A stretch of DNA of 64,000 nucleotides from Gnetum montanum (taxonomy: Eukaryota > Streptophyta > Gnetopsida > Gnetales > Gnetaceae): positions 275,596 to 339,595 of the forward strand of contig MNCI01002977.1 in assembly GCA_015680685.1 (NCBI GenBank), read 5' to 3'. The notes beneath the pieces were generated by a model. The model searched no databases. It saw only the letters and a program-made list of their open reading frames with translations, and was not told the DNA's origin. Numbering within the stretch: the stretch's first letter is position 1; the number at the start of each line of letters is the position of its first letter. This document shows positions 1 to 10,927 of the stretch, piece after piece. A program made the translations under genes and the position numbers.

Positions 1-700
1 TGAACAAAATATTCCAACTGCTTCATGTAATGGCCAAATGTGCGAACAACTACATTATTGATGCAAGGGAATGCAAAGTGATACATGAAGGGTCGGATCT
101 CCCCAGAGGGAAATGTGATGATGGTAGTGGCACTACCCCCTTATGAGGTTGAAGCATCATTGAAGTGTAAAACTACCGCAAAGTTTGTAGGCACTTGGAT
201 TATGCTATTGGAATGCTCATTTAGAAATTCTAGATCTATTGTTCTTTGATCGTCTATTGGCAAAGTTCTGAGTTTTGCAGCTATTTCTTGACCTTTTGTG
301 GATGCTTTTAGTATGTAGTGTAGGTCAAAATTCGTGGTTATTACTTTCCACTATGTAATTCAACTACTTTTGTAGATGTTTGTAGTAATTTCCTAGAGTA
401 CATTGCTTTTGCAGATGATGTTAACCTGACTGTGGAAAAGATAATGCCTCCACTACTTAAGTGCGAAGACTAGGGTAAGGCAATTCTTCTCCAGATTGTT
501 ATATTTTTCTTCGTGGGCCACTATCGCATGGCTTAGGTAATAAACAAGGATCTTTGAGCCATCATCTCACTTTTGGCAAAGCATGAAAGTGATGGACATG
601 TATAAGGTTGCAAGGTAAATGTAAAATGGCTTATCTCCTTCCATAGGGTAGACTATTGGAAGTTGAGCCAACTCCTTTTTGAGATTGTCAAATGCCTCTT
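1..700 (-). pseudogene. Tat-1 RNase H and archaeal-type second RNase H (partial)
   Basis: The minus-strand translation of 1-200 reads like the start of the second RNase H: a D-A-S-T then G-G-S pattern, followed by a hydrophobic strand and an N-N motif, as in Tat-2 near 32000-32110. 200-640 corresponds to the normal RNase H and its connection to RT. The reading is broken by stops and shifts, and the integrase would lie left of the window. Assignment rests on collinearity with Tat-2. Confidence 0.6.
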
Positions 701-704
701 GGCA

Positions 705-1891
705 TTAAGTTTTCCACTCAAAGTGGACCCCCTTTTTGAGCAGGTGTTGCATTGGCTGCAACTTATTAGTCAACCTTGCGATAAACCTATGAATTAATTG
801 CAATTTTCCTTGTAACCCATGTAGCTCCTTAAGGTTTTCCAGTGGTGCAAAGTTGGTGATAGCCTTAGCCTTATTGGGGTTTACACATATACCTACCTCT
901 GATACTACAAAGTCTAACATGCAATTGGTCTTAACATCAAAGACACACTTCTTGGGGTTTAGCCTAAGGTCATGTTTAAGGCAACATTTGAGGACATGGT
1001 CTAAGTCATCTACATGGTTGCAAGCTACCTTGGACTTAACTGCTATGTTGTTGACATTGTCATTGAGAAAATCTAATAGATAATTAGTAAAGATATACAT
1101 CATTGCACATTGGTAGGCTGCTCCCATGTTCTTTAGTTCGAAAGGCATCATTTTGTAGCAAACTATACCCCAAGGAGTCATGAAGGCCATGTTGAGCTAG
1201 TGCTTTGGGTTAATCTGAATCTGGTTGTACCCTGAGAACCCATCCATGAAGGATAACAAGGCATGACCAATCATAGTATCAATGAGTTGATCAATACTAG
1301 GCAATAGGAAATCATCTTTGATGGTCACCTTATTCAAGTCCTAGAAGTCTATGAAAATATGATGTTGGAAACCCACTCTACATAGTCAACTACTCGGATG
1401 AAACGAGCCTTGTAAAGCTTGGTGATTTTAATGCAAACTGCTAATGCCACCTCAGGTTTGACCTTGTGGGCTTTTTGCTTATTTGGCTTTATGTGAGGAT
1501 CAAGGATAATGTTATGTTATATTATGCGAGGGTCCAGACCTAGCATGTTCTCATAGGAACATGTGAATGCCTTGACGTTATTGTTGAGGACTTTAGTGAT
1601 GCTTTGTTTGAGTTGAGGCTCTAATAAGGAACTAAGTTTCAATGTCTTCACCTCACCTCTACTCATTACTATAGGGATTTCAATGAGGGAATCCTTGGTT
1701 ATGTCACTTACCTCTAGGTCTAGAGCTCTGACTAGATGGTTTGGCCAATCTAGAGATGCCTCTAGGAATGCTACGTGTGTGTCATAAGCTATGAGCTTAA
1801 AGTCTAGGAATTCAGTGTTTATGCATCGCATGGAATCGCCATAAGGTGTAGTCAAAACCAATGGTAAATGAAGATGCTTGTATGTGCTCAT
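705..1891 (-). pseudogene. Tat-1 reverse transcriptase with pre-RT linker
   Basis: The longest open pieces are 705-1190 and 1517-1891. The first carries RT fingers/palm sequence (MTPWG, MPFELKN) and ends in the connection region (LHGLQGKLQ, KLQPMQHLLKKG). The catalytic YVDD box of Tat-2 is NVNN here, so both active-site aspartates are lost. The segment at 1200-1480 still shows the FMDGFSGYNQI-type motif in another frame. The piece at 1517-1891 matches the linker before RT in Tat-2 (33266-33673). This RT cannot be active. Confidence 0.85.
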
Positions 1892-2114
1892 GACACAATC
1901 CTACCAAGAATCCTACAAAACAACTAGAAAAATGTCAAGCCACACCTGTATTAATAAGGTAAAATGCATAAGATAAGGAAGACAATGCTATAAAAAATTC
2001 ACCTAACTATGTGATTGTGGGATTAGGTAAGCAAATGTGTAAATCAATTTGGGGCCTTGGTAGACCATAGGATTGCCAGTTTAAGGTTGTAGAAGACCAT
2101 GGGTTGTGTGAGAT
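1892..2114 (-). other. Tat-1 protease-RT spacer, left part
   Basis: Non-coding. It holds short repeats of the type TGCCAGTTTAAGG...AGACCAT at 2060-2110, as found in the same place in Tat-2 (33950-34490). The spacer resumes at about 6515, after the E insertion. Confidence 0.55.
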
Positions 2115-3019
2115 GCATTGGTTTAGGTAAGGCTGGGAAGGTTTTAAACATGGAATTTGGCTAGGTGTTTACTAGACAACCAAAAAAAATGTAGAAAATT
2201 TTCGAAGTCTAGGAACACTAGAATAGTTAGAAAACTTTTTTGACTCTAGGTGCTATGTTCATCTTGCGTTACACATGGGACACGGGACAATAGTCAAGTA
2301 AGTGATGTGTCCATCACATTGGAATAATATAAATAAGAGTTTTTACCATAGTTAACTTGTCCTTTTTAAAAGTAAAAACAAGCAATCATTGAGTGTAGCA
2401 CAACAAGAGCGAAGGGAGTTAGAGTGTAGTGACAAAGATGAAGAGAAAAAAAGTGTAACCACCAACCATGACATGTTGCAGTGAATGCCAACACCCCAAC
2501 CTCACCAACATGGATGAAGGAGAATGCACATTTAGGCTTCTTCCTAGGCATGCACAGAGGAACGAAGGGAGACATTGTCAGCTAGGTACAACCTACACTC
2601 TACCCTTATGGGGTTTTTGGTTTTAGGGATAGCCTACCCTAGGAAGGAACCACCATCGCCATTGTGGTTTCCATGGTGACCACAACTAAGAGGACTGGAT
2701 GCATGTGGTTGACGGGCAAGATGAGGGTTTTCTATTTACTACGTGGGATGTAGGATAGGGCCAAAATGATTTCTATACATTTTTTTAAATTTTTTTTTGG
2801 CCACAGCTAAGATGACTACAACTTGGGACAAGAAGGGAGGAACAATGATGGATGTGGGGCTGAGGGTGAGCATAACACGTGGATGAGGTATCGTAGGAGG
2901 CAGGGGCATATAGGAAGGCCAAAAGACATGAGAACAGAGAGTGTAACAGAGTGGGTAGTGTGATTGCAAGGGTCACAGTCATGTCATGCCTAGATTTTTA
3001 CACTTGGGAGTGCTTCGCT

Positions 3020-3360
3020 CTAATGTTAGCTTTTATGAGTTAGAAAATTTTTGGATTTTTCCATTTGGAGGTTACACTCCCAAGAGCATGACAAAAAGTT
3101 AGAAAAATTTTAAAATTTTCAAGGGTTACACTTTGCAAATAGTGTAGCTAATAGTTAGAAATTTTTTGAAATTTTCAAGGGTTACACTTTGTGGGGAGCA
3201 TAACCAATAGTTAGAATTTTCTTTTTGAAATTTTCAAGGGTTACGCTCTATGAGGAGTGTAACTAATAGTTAGAAATTTTTTAACATTTTTTCAAGGGTT
3301 ACGCTCTATGAGGAGCATAATTGAAAGTTAAAAATTTTTAAAAATATTTTCAGAGTTAGA
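3020..3360 (+). repeat. Tandem repeat, about 60-65 bp units, in E
   Basis: About five degenerate copies of a unit containing GTTACRCT, a short variable stretch, an AGYGTAAC-like half, then AGTTAGAAATTTTT and TTTTCAAGG. The two halves of each GTTAC...GTAAC pair are inverted, so each unit could form a small hairpin. Non-coding. Confidence 0.65.
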
Positions 3361-3569
3361 AAAATTTTAAGTGCAAATGTGAAATGGAGACATTAGTGCT
3401 ATGCCTCATTGAGGACTAGGCACATCAGATGGGTATGTCGATGTTCCTTTCCTACAAGGTTCATGAGGGAAGCTAAGAGTTTTGCTAACATGCTAAGTAT
3501 AATTTTGATGCATTTTTTTGTGTATCCAATGCTAACACTCCTCTTGTTGCTGTTGTGGCTATAGGGTAT

Positions 3570-3868
3570 TAGTGAAGCCCATCCTCATTGTGGTGGAGGT
3601 ATTCGGTATCCTATGTTGTATGAGCAAACATGTATCAAATGTGCTTACACCAGACATGTGTGTGGATTGTCAGGTAGTGTGGTTTAGATTAGGGACATGT
3701 GAGTTCTTGGAATTCTTGCTCCAACACTTTAGTGTGATGATGTGGTCACACTTTGCAGTGGAAGCGGTTGACATCATTATGGAAACATTCTTGCCTAGGG
3801 CAAACCAGGGCATCCTAAGATTTATGTCTAATGAGCCCATTGCTAATGATGGAGCAAGGAGTTTAGGC
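3570..3868 (+). pseudogene. E: possible FCP1/NIF-type phosphatase domain fragment
   Basis: The open stretch starts at about 3572. Residues 4-17 (ILIVVEVFGILCCM) resemble the hydrophobic strand that carries the catalytic DxD of FCP1/NLI-interacting-factor phosphatases, with the first Asp replaced by Glu. Further on, VVWFRLGTCEFLEFLLQHF followed by SVMMWSH resembles the family pattern of R-P-G..EFL..L...F.V.IWS. The stretch is preceded by an intron-like 3' end at about 3563. The phosphatase core is incomplete, so this is at best a captured, dead exon. The family call comes from memory of the pattern and could be chance similarity. Confidence 0.35.
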
Positions 3869-4137
3869 TAAGGCCCTAGGGCCCTTAGGCCTTTATTAAG
3901 GATCTAGGAGATGCCAGAATTCCAATGATATAACAAGAACAACACCTTGTTTGTTGCTCAATAAATACTAACTCTTTTTCAGAACCCACTTGGGATAGTA
4001 TATTATGTTGAAGGGTGAGTCCTCTTACGATTTTCATACTATCTATTTAATTTTGGCTCACACGAGGATGCTAACTACTTATATCTATTACTAGATTTAC
4101 TATTGGCACACTTGGCCTCCATGATGAGGAGGGGGCC

Positions 4138-5160
4138 TTGAACTTGAGCTGCACTACTCTACAGGAATTCTCATCCTTTGAGAATGTTCGTGTAATGATG
4201 ATTCAACAGATTGGCTCTAACATAGCAAAATACCATCATTGGTACCCTAAGGCCTATGGGAGGTGTCATACCTATGGCTGGTTGGATGCTGAGTGGGTGA
4301 TCAATGTTTTAAGCGTAGAGGAGGTTTCAGCCACACCACCACCATCTTGCATATCATTTGTGCCACATGAGTAGTGTATCATTTTTCTTATGCATTTGTT
4401 ATTTTGATTTTCTCATGTTATTAACTTTAATTTCACCTATTGCAGTTGTTTTCACTTCAGGAGAGGTCATGATGGTGTGATAGGCTACACTGAGGCTACC
4501 CTCATCATGAAATATGGTGATGTTGAGGGTTCATAGTGTTGGTTGTGCCATGAGGCTCTAGTGGAGTTAACTAGGAGGCTTTAATAGGTTGGGCTAATGG
4601 ACCTTTTCCTGGTCCTTAGCTTGAGCATCCTAGTGGCCAAGATGGTTGCTATCATTAACTCCTATAGTGAGAGTGCCAATGACTTCATTATGTGGGCCCA
4701 TGGTGTGTAGGTGGTTTTTGACCTTACGGATGATTTCTTTGTGAACCTCTTCGAAGTCTCCTTTGATGGCCCACCAGTTGCTAAAAATTCTGACAAAGAG
4801 ATGGACCACAGAGGGGAAGTTGAGGAGTTGCTAGGCACTTTTATGTCTTGCAAAGGAATACTCATCAAAGAAGTGAAACTACCTATGGTCCACCACCTCT
4901 ACCCTATCTTTCATGTGCATGCATTTCCAAAGCTACTCTCCAAAGGGAAAATTCTTAGGGTGGAGTAGGCCTAGATGATGAGGAATGTAATAGAGGAAGA
5001 CATTTGGTACAATTGGGCATCTTACCTTGTTAGTGACCTATGTGCCAAAATTATCAAATTGTGCCATAGCCTCCAAGTGAGGTCACACATGCACTTCATG
5101 TTCTTCACAAGATGCTTGTGAAGGTTCGCAGAGTTCTTGGTTGTTCGTGAGGATGGATGA
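4138..5160 (+). pseudogene. E: unassigned multi-exon ORF remnants
   Basis: Open stretches at 4138-4374 and 4711-4968, with continuation to about 5150 through single stops. The first contains YHHWYPKAYGRCHTYGWLDAE and then a PPPSC motif. The second contains DLTDDFFVNLF, SFDGPPVAKN, LPMVHHLYPIFHVHAF and, further on, IWYNWASYLVSDLCAK. A T-rich segment ending in TATTGCAG at about 4445 looks like an intron end. The tone resembles proteins annotated as plant transposon-associated, but I do not recognise the family and assign no function. Confidence 0.4.
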
Positions 5161-5699
5161 TGGACAGTGTAGGATCACAAGTAGCTTTCCAAGCCATGGA
5201 TCTAACACCTATTCACTACCACATGATCATAGGATTTCCCAAAGGAAATTGGTAAGACATTTTTTGTAATGACTAGAGGCCACTTGGGATGATCTCACCA
5301 CTCATATGATAGTGCAAGTGAAGCTCCAGTAGCTAACATCAAAAATGTGGCTAGAAGGGTATGACTCATTATTGAGATAGTGGGATTGTCTAGGACAAAA
5401 ATTTAAGAAGTCATGCGCCACGGAGGAGCCTATACATGAGGTGGAGGAGAGTAGTAGAAAAATTTGGTTAAAGTTTTGTGATTTATGTTCAAAAATCACA
5501 AGTGAGTATAAATCATTGGATATAAAGGGTAAGCTAGTATGCAAAATTAGAGGACTTGTAGGCCTATTATAACTTCCTAGTGGCTTGTAACTAAGGGGAC
5601 GATACCTGGTGAATAGCTGAGATTGACTATGCTAGGTACTGGTTAGCCATCCATGGCAGAAATGAGGCCACCCAAGAGGTGATCGAGTAAGGGCTACAA

Positions 5700-6348
5700 G
5701 TGGACCTACTAGCTAGAAAAAAACCAAGAGTGGAAGTATTACAATGCCAAAGTGTATCAATGGGATCAAATGTAAAAGAACCATAAACACCACTATAAGC
5801 AGGAATGAGAGGCGTACATTAAAAGGTATCAAGATGAGTCCATGGAGCATCATTGCTACAACATGTTCCTTGGCACAATTGGTGCAATGCAGGCTTATGA
5901 ATTATTTTCCAGTAATGTAGTTGGTGAGTGGGACCTTAGAGAGACACATTGCTATGCCTTTGGGAGAGGTTTCTTCTATTATGTTTTCAACAGGGCCACC
6001 CTCATGGATAGCTATGGATAAGGGAAAGACCCTTGCAAGTATTGACCTTGGCGAGGAGGATTGGACATAGCTATTAGAGGAAAAAATCCTCCAACTCTTG
6101 GAGGTGGGCCTTGGTGAGATGCTTCTAGATATGGATGCAGGTCCCTCTCAAGTTGGTTTGGTTTGAGTTGCTTTTATTTGCTTTGCGATAATTTTGCATG
6201 TTACTTATTTGTTAGCTAATTTATTATTTTATTTTGCTTAAAGTAGGTTCAGGGCAATGGTGCAGGCCCTAGCAGAGTAGTAGAGGAAGAGGAGGAAGAG
6301 GAACCCCAGCCCCCACCAACACCACTAGATAAGCAGCCCAAGATGTAG
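5700..6348 (+). pseudogene. E: 3' exons with acidic proline-rich C-terminus
   Basis: 5720-6145 gives a broken Tyr/His-rich reading (YNAKVYQWDQ, YIKRYQDESMEHHCYN, GAMQAYELFSSN). After a T-rich intron-like segment of about 99 bases ending AAAGTAG at 6246, a clean 33-codon reading runs 6247-6345 and stops with TAG at 6346-6348. It has seven Glu in a row and then PQPPPTP. The splice-like boundary followed by a clean terminal exon argues for a spliced gene rather than retroelement polyprotein. Function unknown. Confidence 0.4.
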
Positions 6349-6514
6349 CCCTATTGTTGGGCAATTTTTCATTTTTGACAATTTCTTGTTTTAGATGTAC
6401 ACTTGAACAATATATTTTATTGATAATTTAATGGAAATGTGATGATCATTCACATATCACTTTGTTGTATTTTATTTAATGTTGTGGAAATTTCAACCTG
6501 TGATTGATTGATAA

Positions 6515-6820
6515 GATTAGGCCCCTTGTGGACCCCATGCTAGTTTAGGGCCGTGGCAGGAGGGCCGTTGCTAGTTTAAGGCCATTTTAGGCCATTTTGG
6601 GTTATTACGCGAAGGAAAGTAAGTTGTTAGTTTTAGGCCTTAGTGGGTATTTTTTAATATTTATTTATTTATATTTTTTTGATGCACAAAAGGGCTAAAC
6701 AAGACTGCATAAACTAAAGAAATGAAATAACTAATGCAAGATGCAAGCAACTACGCAAACATAACTGTACAAGAAAAAACACAAGGTGATCAAGAAAAGT
6801 GAATGAACTAAGGGGATAAC
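6515..6820 (-). other. Tat-1 protease-RT spacer, right part
   Basis: 6520-6640 has degenerate copies of the spacer motif (CTAGTTTAGGGCC, CTAGTTTAAGGCC, TAGTTTTAGGCC), the reverse complement of the 32-bp repeats of element C. 6650-6820 is AT-rich and shows nothing further. Confidence 0.55.
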
Positions 6821-7490
6821 TTAGTCATGTAACTGTTTCTTAATCCTATGTGGATTAAGGGATGTGTAGGCCTTGGGAGGCATAAGGCAATACTCACCTA
6901 GACCTTCATTAGTTGTGCTAAAGGGTAATTCTAGCCAGAGAGCTCCCTTAGGGAGGTTGCTCATTTCATTTGGTTGCCCAGATGGATCAAGAGGAAAAAG
7001 TTGGCCTTCATCCCAAATAGGTAGCATGTCTTTAGAGAACTCTACTTTTGACCCTTGCTCTGCATCAATGTTGTTGATGATCAGAGGAGATACATTATCA
7101 CCATATATTACCACCTCTCCACCCTCATAGGATAGGTGGATCTCTTAATGGGCAGGTGAAGAGATGACCCATAATTGGGCTAGCCAGGACCTCCCTAGGA
7201 TCAGGTTGAACTTGGGAAACTCTTCAACAATAATGAACTTATAAGTAGTGGGGAATTTCTCCCTTTCCATGAAAGCTATTGTGACCATTCCCTTCACAGC
7301 AACATGTGCCTCATTGAAGGATTTTAAGCACATTGTCTTGGTTGGCTTGATCTGGTCAACAAGATCAAGTTTGTCAACAACTGGGAATGGTATGATGTTG
7401 GTTGCCACCTCATCATCATCATGCACCCTACAAATTTTGTACTACCCTAAAAATCATTAGAAATAGTGATGCATTAGTCACCTGACCCTT
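6821..7490 (-). pseudogene. Tat-1 aspartic protease (retropepsin)
   Basis: The minus reading starts around 7490 and runs to 6821. The active-site segment is HDDDEVATNII where Tat-2 has HVDDGAATNVIS, followed by a DKLDLVDQ segment. About 65 residues on is FNLILGRSWL, the Ψ-loop/ILGR motif of retropepsins, then SSPAH (an early stop where Tat-2 continues SSPIHQEIH). The piece at 6821-7114 continues with GDNVSPLIINNI. Frame breaks separate the pieces. Retropepsin would process the gag-pol precursor; this copy is inactive. Confidence 0.75.
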
Positions 7491-10423
7491 TTCAGGGTCA
7501 ACCTTAACTAGCTCATCGTGAAACGTCAAGGGTGTTGACCTCGACTCTTGGGTTATGGGAGGAAGCATTACAGTGTGGATGGCTTTTTCATCCACTAGAA
7601 TATCTTCCTTGATAGGAATAGAGGTCAACATGTGGACTAACGCTTCATAGTAAGCAGAGGAGGTCATTATTAGGTCATAGGCTTAGAGTTGTGTTCTTTC
7701 GTTTGAGAGCCTATTTAACCTATGCCAGTGCATCTAAGAAGTCTTCTCTACTATTTTTTGTTTTGATAGCCCTTTCTTATTCCATGTGACCCAAAATATA
7801 GATTGCTTGGGGAGGAGATTTGGCCTTTGCTTGTGCAGCAGGCTTCCAAGCCTCAATGCTTGTTTGTTGGCTGCTTGCACTTGCATTGGCATTCTAAGAT
7901 GATGAGGCCATGGGGATGGTAGATAAGGGGATAGGCTTAGGAGGACCTAACTCCATATGTTTCCTAATCATCTTGTTAACAAGATGCTCATCGAGTCTAT
8001 TAGGATGAAACTTTGGGTGGGTAGGGTTTGTCACATTTTCCACAACTAGACCCCAAGTAGGAGAGGGGCCTACACATCGTGACATCTTGATGATAAAGGG
8101 TGTTTGGGTTGTTATTGCTATGACATGCTATGGGGCCCTAACCATGAAGGGCATTGTGGGTGCCCAAGGTAGTGCTCTAATGACAAAAGGGGTCTATAGT
8201 CTAGTTAATGTTAAGACCCTAGTGTTACCAGAGGGCACATGAACCACAAATGATTCATGCATTGGTTCTGCATCGTTATCAACACTGATGGCATTGATGA
8301 TGTAGCCTGCACTGCTAGTGTTGAGGGGGTCTTTGCAGACCTTCATTAGTTGATTTTTTGGTCACATGGGATTGCTATTGTCAAGGATCAATTTACCTTG
8401 ATCGATCATGCACTGGATGTCATCTTTGAAGTCCAAGTAGCAGTTTGTATCATGGCCATGCAACTAGTGATAGTTGCAAAATTAGTCCAATCTAAAGTTT
8501 TTAGGGACTCAAGGCTTGTTCAACATAGCTACTGAAGGGTTTCTAAGGACCTTGCAATACCACTCATGGTGCTTGTGTGCATCCTTAGACATATGCTTAT
8601 CCTATATGCATCCAATACAAAGCAACTAGTCCAAAAGATTGGAATAGCTTGATGGGTAATGGGGTATGCTTCGAGTGATCCTTGTGCTGAATGTTTGGCC
8701 TTGGGGCAACTTGCCCTATAGCCACTGGAGGTATGGACTGGTTAGTTCCCATAGTGCTAGAACCAGATACTTTGTTGTTGTTGGTCGAGGCCTTAGGTGC
8801 CTTAGCAATTGGTTTAGGGTTGTTGGGCTTGGCCTCATTAGCCATAGTTGCAACGGTTGCTATTGCCTTATCCTTTTTCTTGTCCTTTTTGGTGTGCACA
8901 TTCTTATAGGCCACATAGGCCAAGTACATACTTACCTTTGCTGCATCTTGGATGCTCTTTGTTCGAGCAAAGGCTTGGCTCAGGGAGTGTGGGGCTAGAT
9001 AGTACAATTTTGACTTAATTAAGTCATTCACTGCATCCTTAAAGATCGCCAAGAGGTGGGTTTCCATTATTGGCTTATGGATTTCATTGAGGGAAGTGCT
9101 ACAAATTTGTAGGAATTTTTGCATAGGCTCTAGAGGCCCCTACTTGATGTTCATTAGTTGGTCTTGGATGGCTTTGGGCTTTAGGTTATACTTAAAGTAG
9201 GTCACAAATTGGCTGAGCAACTCTTCCAAAGTAGATATGGAAGCCCTAGGGTGTGCATGGTACCAGTCAAGTGCCTTGTCGATTAAGGACATGGTGAAAA
9301 CATGGATGATCGCATGTAGGAGTAGGAATTTAGAAAAAAAAGTTATGAGGTGGGCATTGGGGTCCCCCTCACCATTATATTTGCTGAACTAAGGAATTTG
9401 GACCATAGGAGGAAAGGTCAGTGATGGGACCACAGGATTGATGGGGTCAACCTGGTAGAAGTCCATCACATGGACCATTTTGGAGTTAGCAGCTTTAAGC
9501 CACCTAACCTCCTTTGTTAGTGTTTGAATGAGTTGGAACACTTGGTCCAAACTTGGGGAAGATGCAATTGGTTATGCTAGTTGCATCTGAGCAGCCCATA
9601 GCCCTACAGTGGGTTGTGCAACCACATGGGATGCTTGTTGCATTTGCAATTGCTGTGCCATAGGAATAAAGGTTGGAACCCACCACATGGTGGTGGATTG
9701 GGTTATCATGTAAGGTGCCTACGAGACGGGTGGGATGAAGGACACCTGGCTCATGTGTGAGTGAGAGAAAGGCATTGTGTGCACATATGTTTGTGTTGGC
9801 ATCATGGATGCTAGCATAGAAGACTACGTAGGCTAGGTGGAGATGACAAAGGGAAAGGTGGTTGATGGTCCTACACCCTGTTGTGCATGCAGTACTTGGT
9901 GGCTTGTCATCATAGGCATGGACTTGGGGGATGAGAGTAATGTTGCTACCTCAAAAAAGGTAGATGACTATGATTGGTGTGGGACAAAACTGGAAACAAG
10001 CTATTAGAAAAAGGTGTAAAATGGGATACCACTCTCTGAATGAGCCTCAAATTTATCTTTTCTATCCTACAAGGGTTCATCATATTTTAATGCTACATCA
10101 TGCTCACTAGGTCCACTCACTCTAACGAGTTGGTCTAGTAACCACCAAAAGTTGCTAGTGAGTGAAATGAAAATGTCAGGTGTAGGAAGAAATTCTTTTC
10201 CTTTTCGATGTATGATCTCAAAGCTTTGCTTAGTGTCTAGTTCTTGGTGGTTCATGGATAGACCTACTTGAAGTTTCACATAGAGGAAGTTGTATTTTTC
10301 ATCGTCGAGCGCCTTGTGCTTAGGTGGTTGGTTGCATAGTTTGAGTGACTACCATTGTGGTTATATGAGACTAAGTGGAGGATCAATTTCTACCACCTAC
10401 TGGATGGGGCGGGTCACCTCCAT
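7491..10423 (-). pseudogene. Tat-1 gag and gag-protease linker
   Basis: The probable start is the ATG at 10423-10421, the position matching the clean gag start of Tat-2. N-terminal region: KLQVGLSMNHQELD and KEFLPTPDIF. Middle: Met/Gln/Pro-rich stretch, then LDQVFQLIQTLTKE, then the capsid-like core with KYNGEGDPNAHL, LDWYHA and at 8597-9124 NEIHKPIMETHLLAIF, SKLYYLAPHSLSQAF. The linker to protease includes 7428-7667 (HMLTSIPIKEDI), also present in Tat-2 and C. Several in-frame stops. Gag would form the virus-like particle. Confidence 0.8.
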
Positions 10424-10927
10424 GCTTAGGAAAAAGGATGAAATTTGCGCAGAATTCATGCTACTATGTAAAAATGCAAGAAATGATAGTGTTGAATAGA
10501 AAATAGTTAAGTGTAGAGAACATTGGAAAAATAGCTAAGTATGAAAGATTGTGAAAACATGCCAAAAAATGAGTGACTCTGGAAAAACTATTAAAAAGTG
10601 GCTAACTTTGGTGTTATGCTTGCTATGCTAGAGGTTTCTATGCTTAAGAACTTGTTAAGCTCTCTAGAGTAGCTAGAGTTTAACACAATGGATACACTTG
10701 GGTTTTCATCTTGTGGGGTTTCAAGGAAATCAACAACTAGGACCAATCTACACCAACTGAGTCATAGGCAACTCCTATGCCAGCCTATGATCCAACTATT
10801 GCTGTGGTAGGTCCACAGGGGTGTCACATCTATGCTAGCTTGAAACTAGTAACAGAGGTGCAGAAAGCATCTGAGACTGCCTTTGAACACAAAAGGAATG
10901 GGAGGCCCTCCTTCTAGCACCAAAAAC
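10424..10927 (-). promoter_or_regulatory. Tat-1 leader with primer-binding site
   Basis: Non-coding leader between 5' LTR and gag. The minus strand at 10922-10904 reads TGGTGCTAGAAGGAGGGCC, five bases downstream of the LTR. The same string with two changes stands at the same place in Tat-2 (39311-39293). A TGG start next to the LTR is typical of a primer-binding site; I do not assign the tRNA. The remainder shows nothing else. Confidence 0.65.

Larger units (their letters stand above)
2115..6515 (+). mobile_element. E: about 4.4 kb intron-bearing insertion inside Tat-1
   Basis: This block interrupts the Tat-1 spacer and has no counterpart in Tat-2. It shows no gag, RT, RNase H or integrase. 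On the plus strand it has scattered coding-like stretches separated by T-rich segments ending in AG (for example ...CTATAG at about 3563, ...TTTTTCAG near 3980, ...TATTGCAG near 4445, ...AAAGTAG at 6246), which look like intron 3' ends. A TATAAATA string lies at about 2325. Exact ends, target duplication and terminal inverted repeats were not found. A DNA transposon or Helitron carrying captured gene pieces, or captured host DNA, would fit. The class is unresolved. Confidence 0.5.

Noticed and set aside
8666-8998. Plus-strand ORFs of 110 and 72 codons
   Set aside because: Antisense to Tat-1 gag, which has clear family homology.
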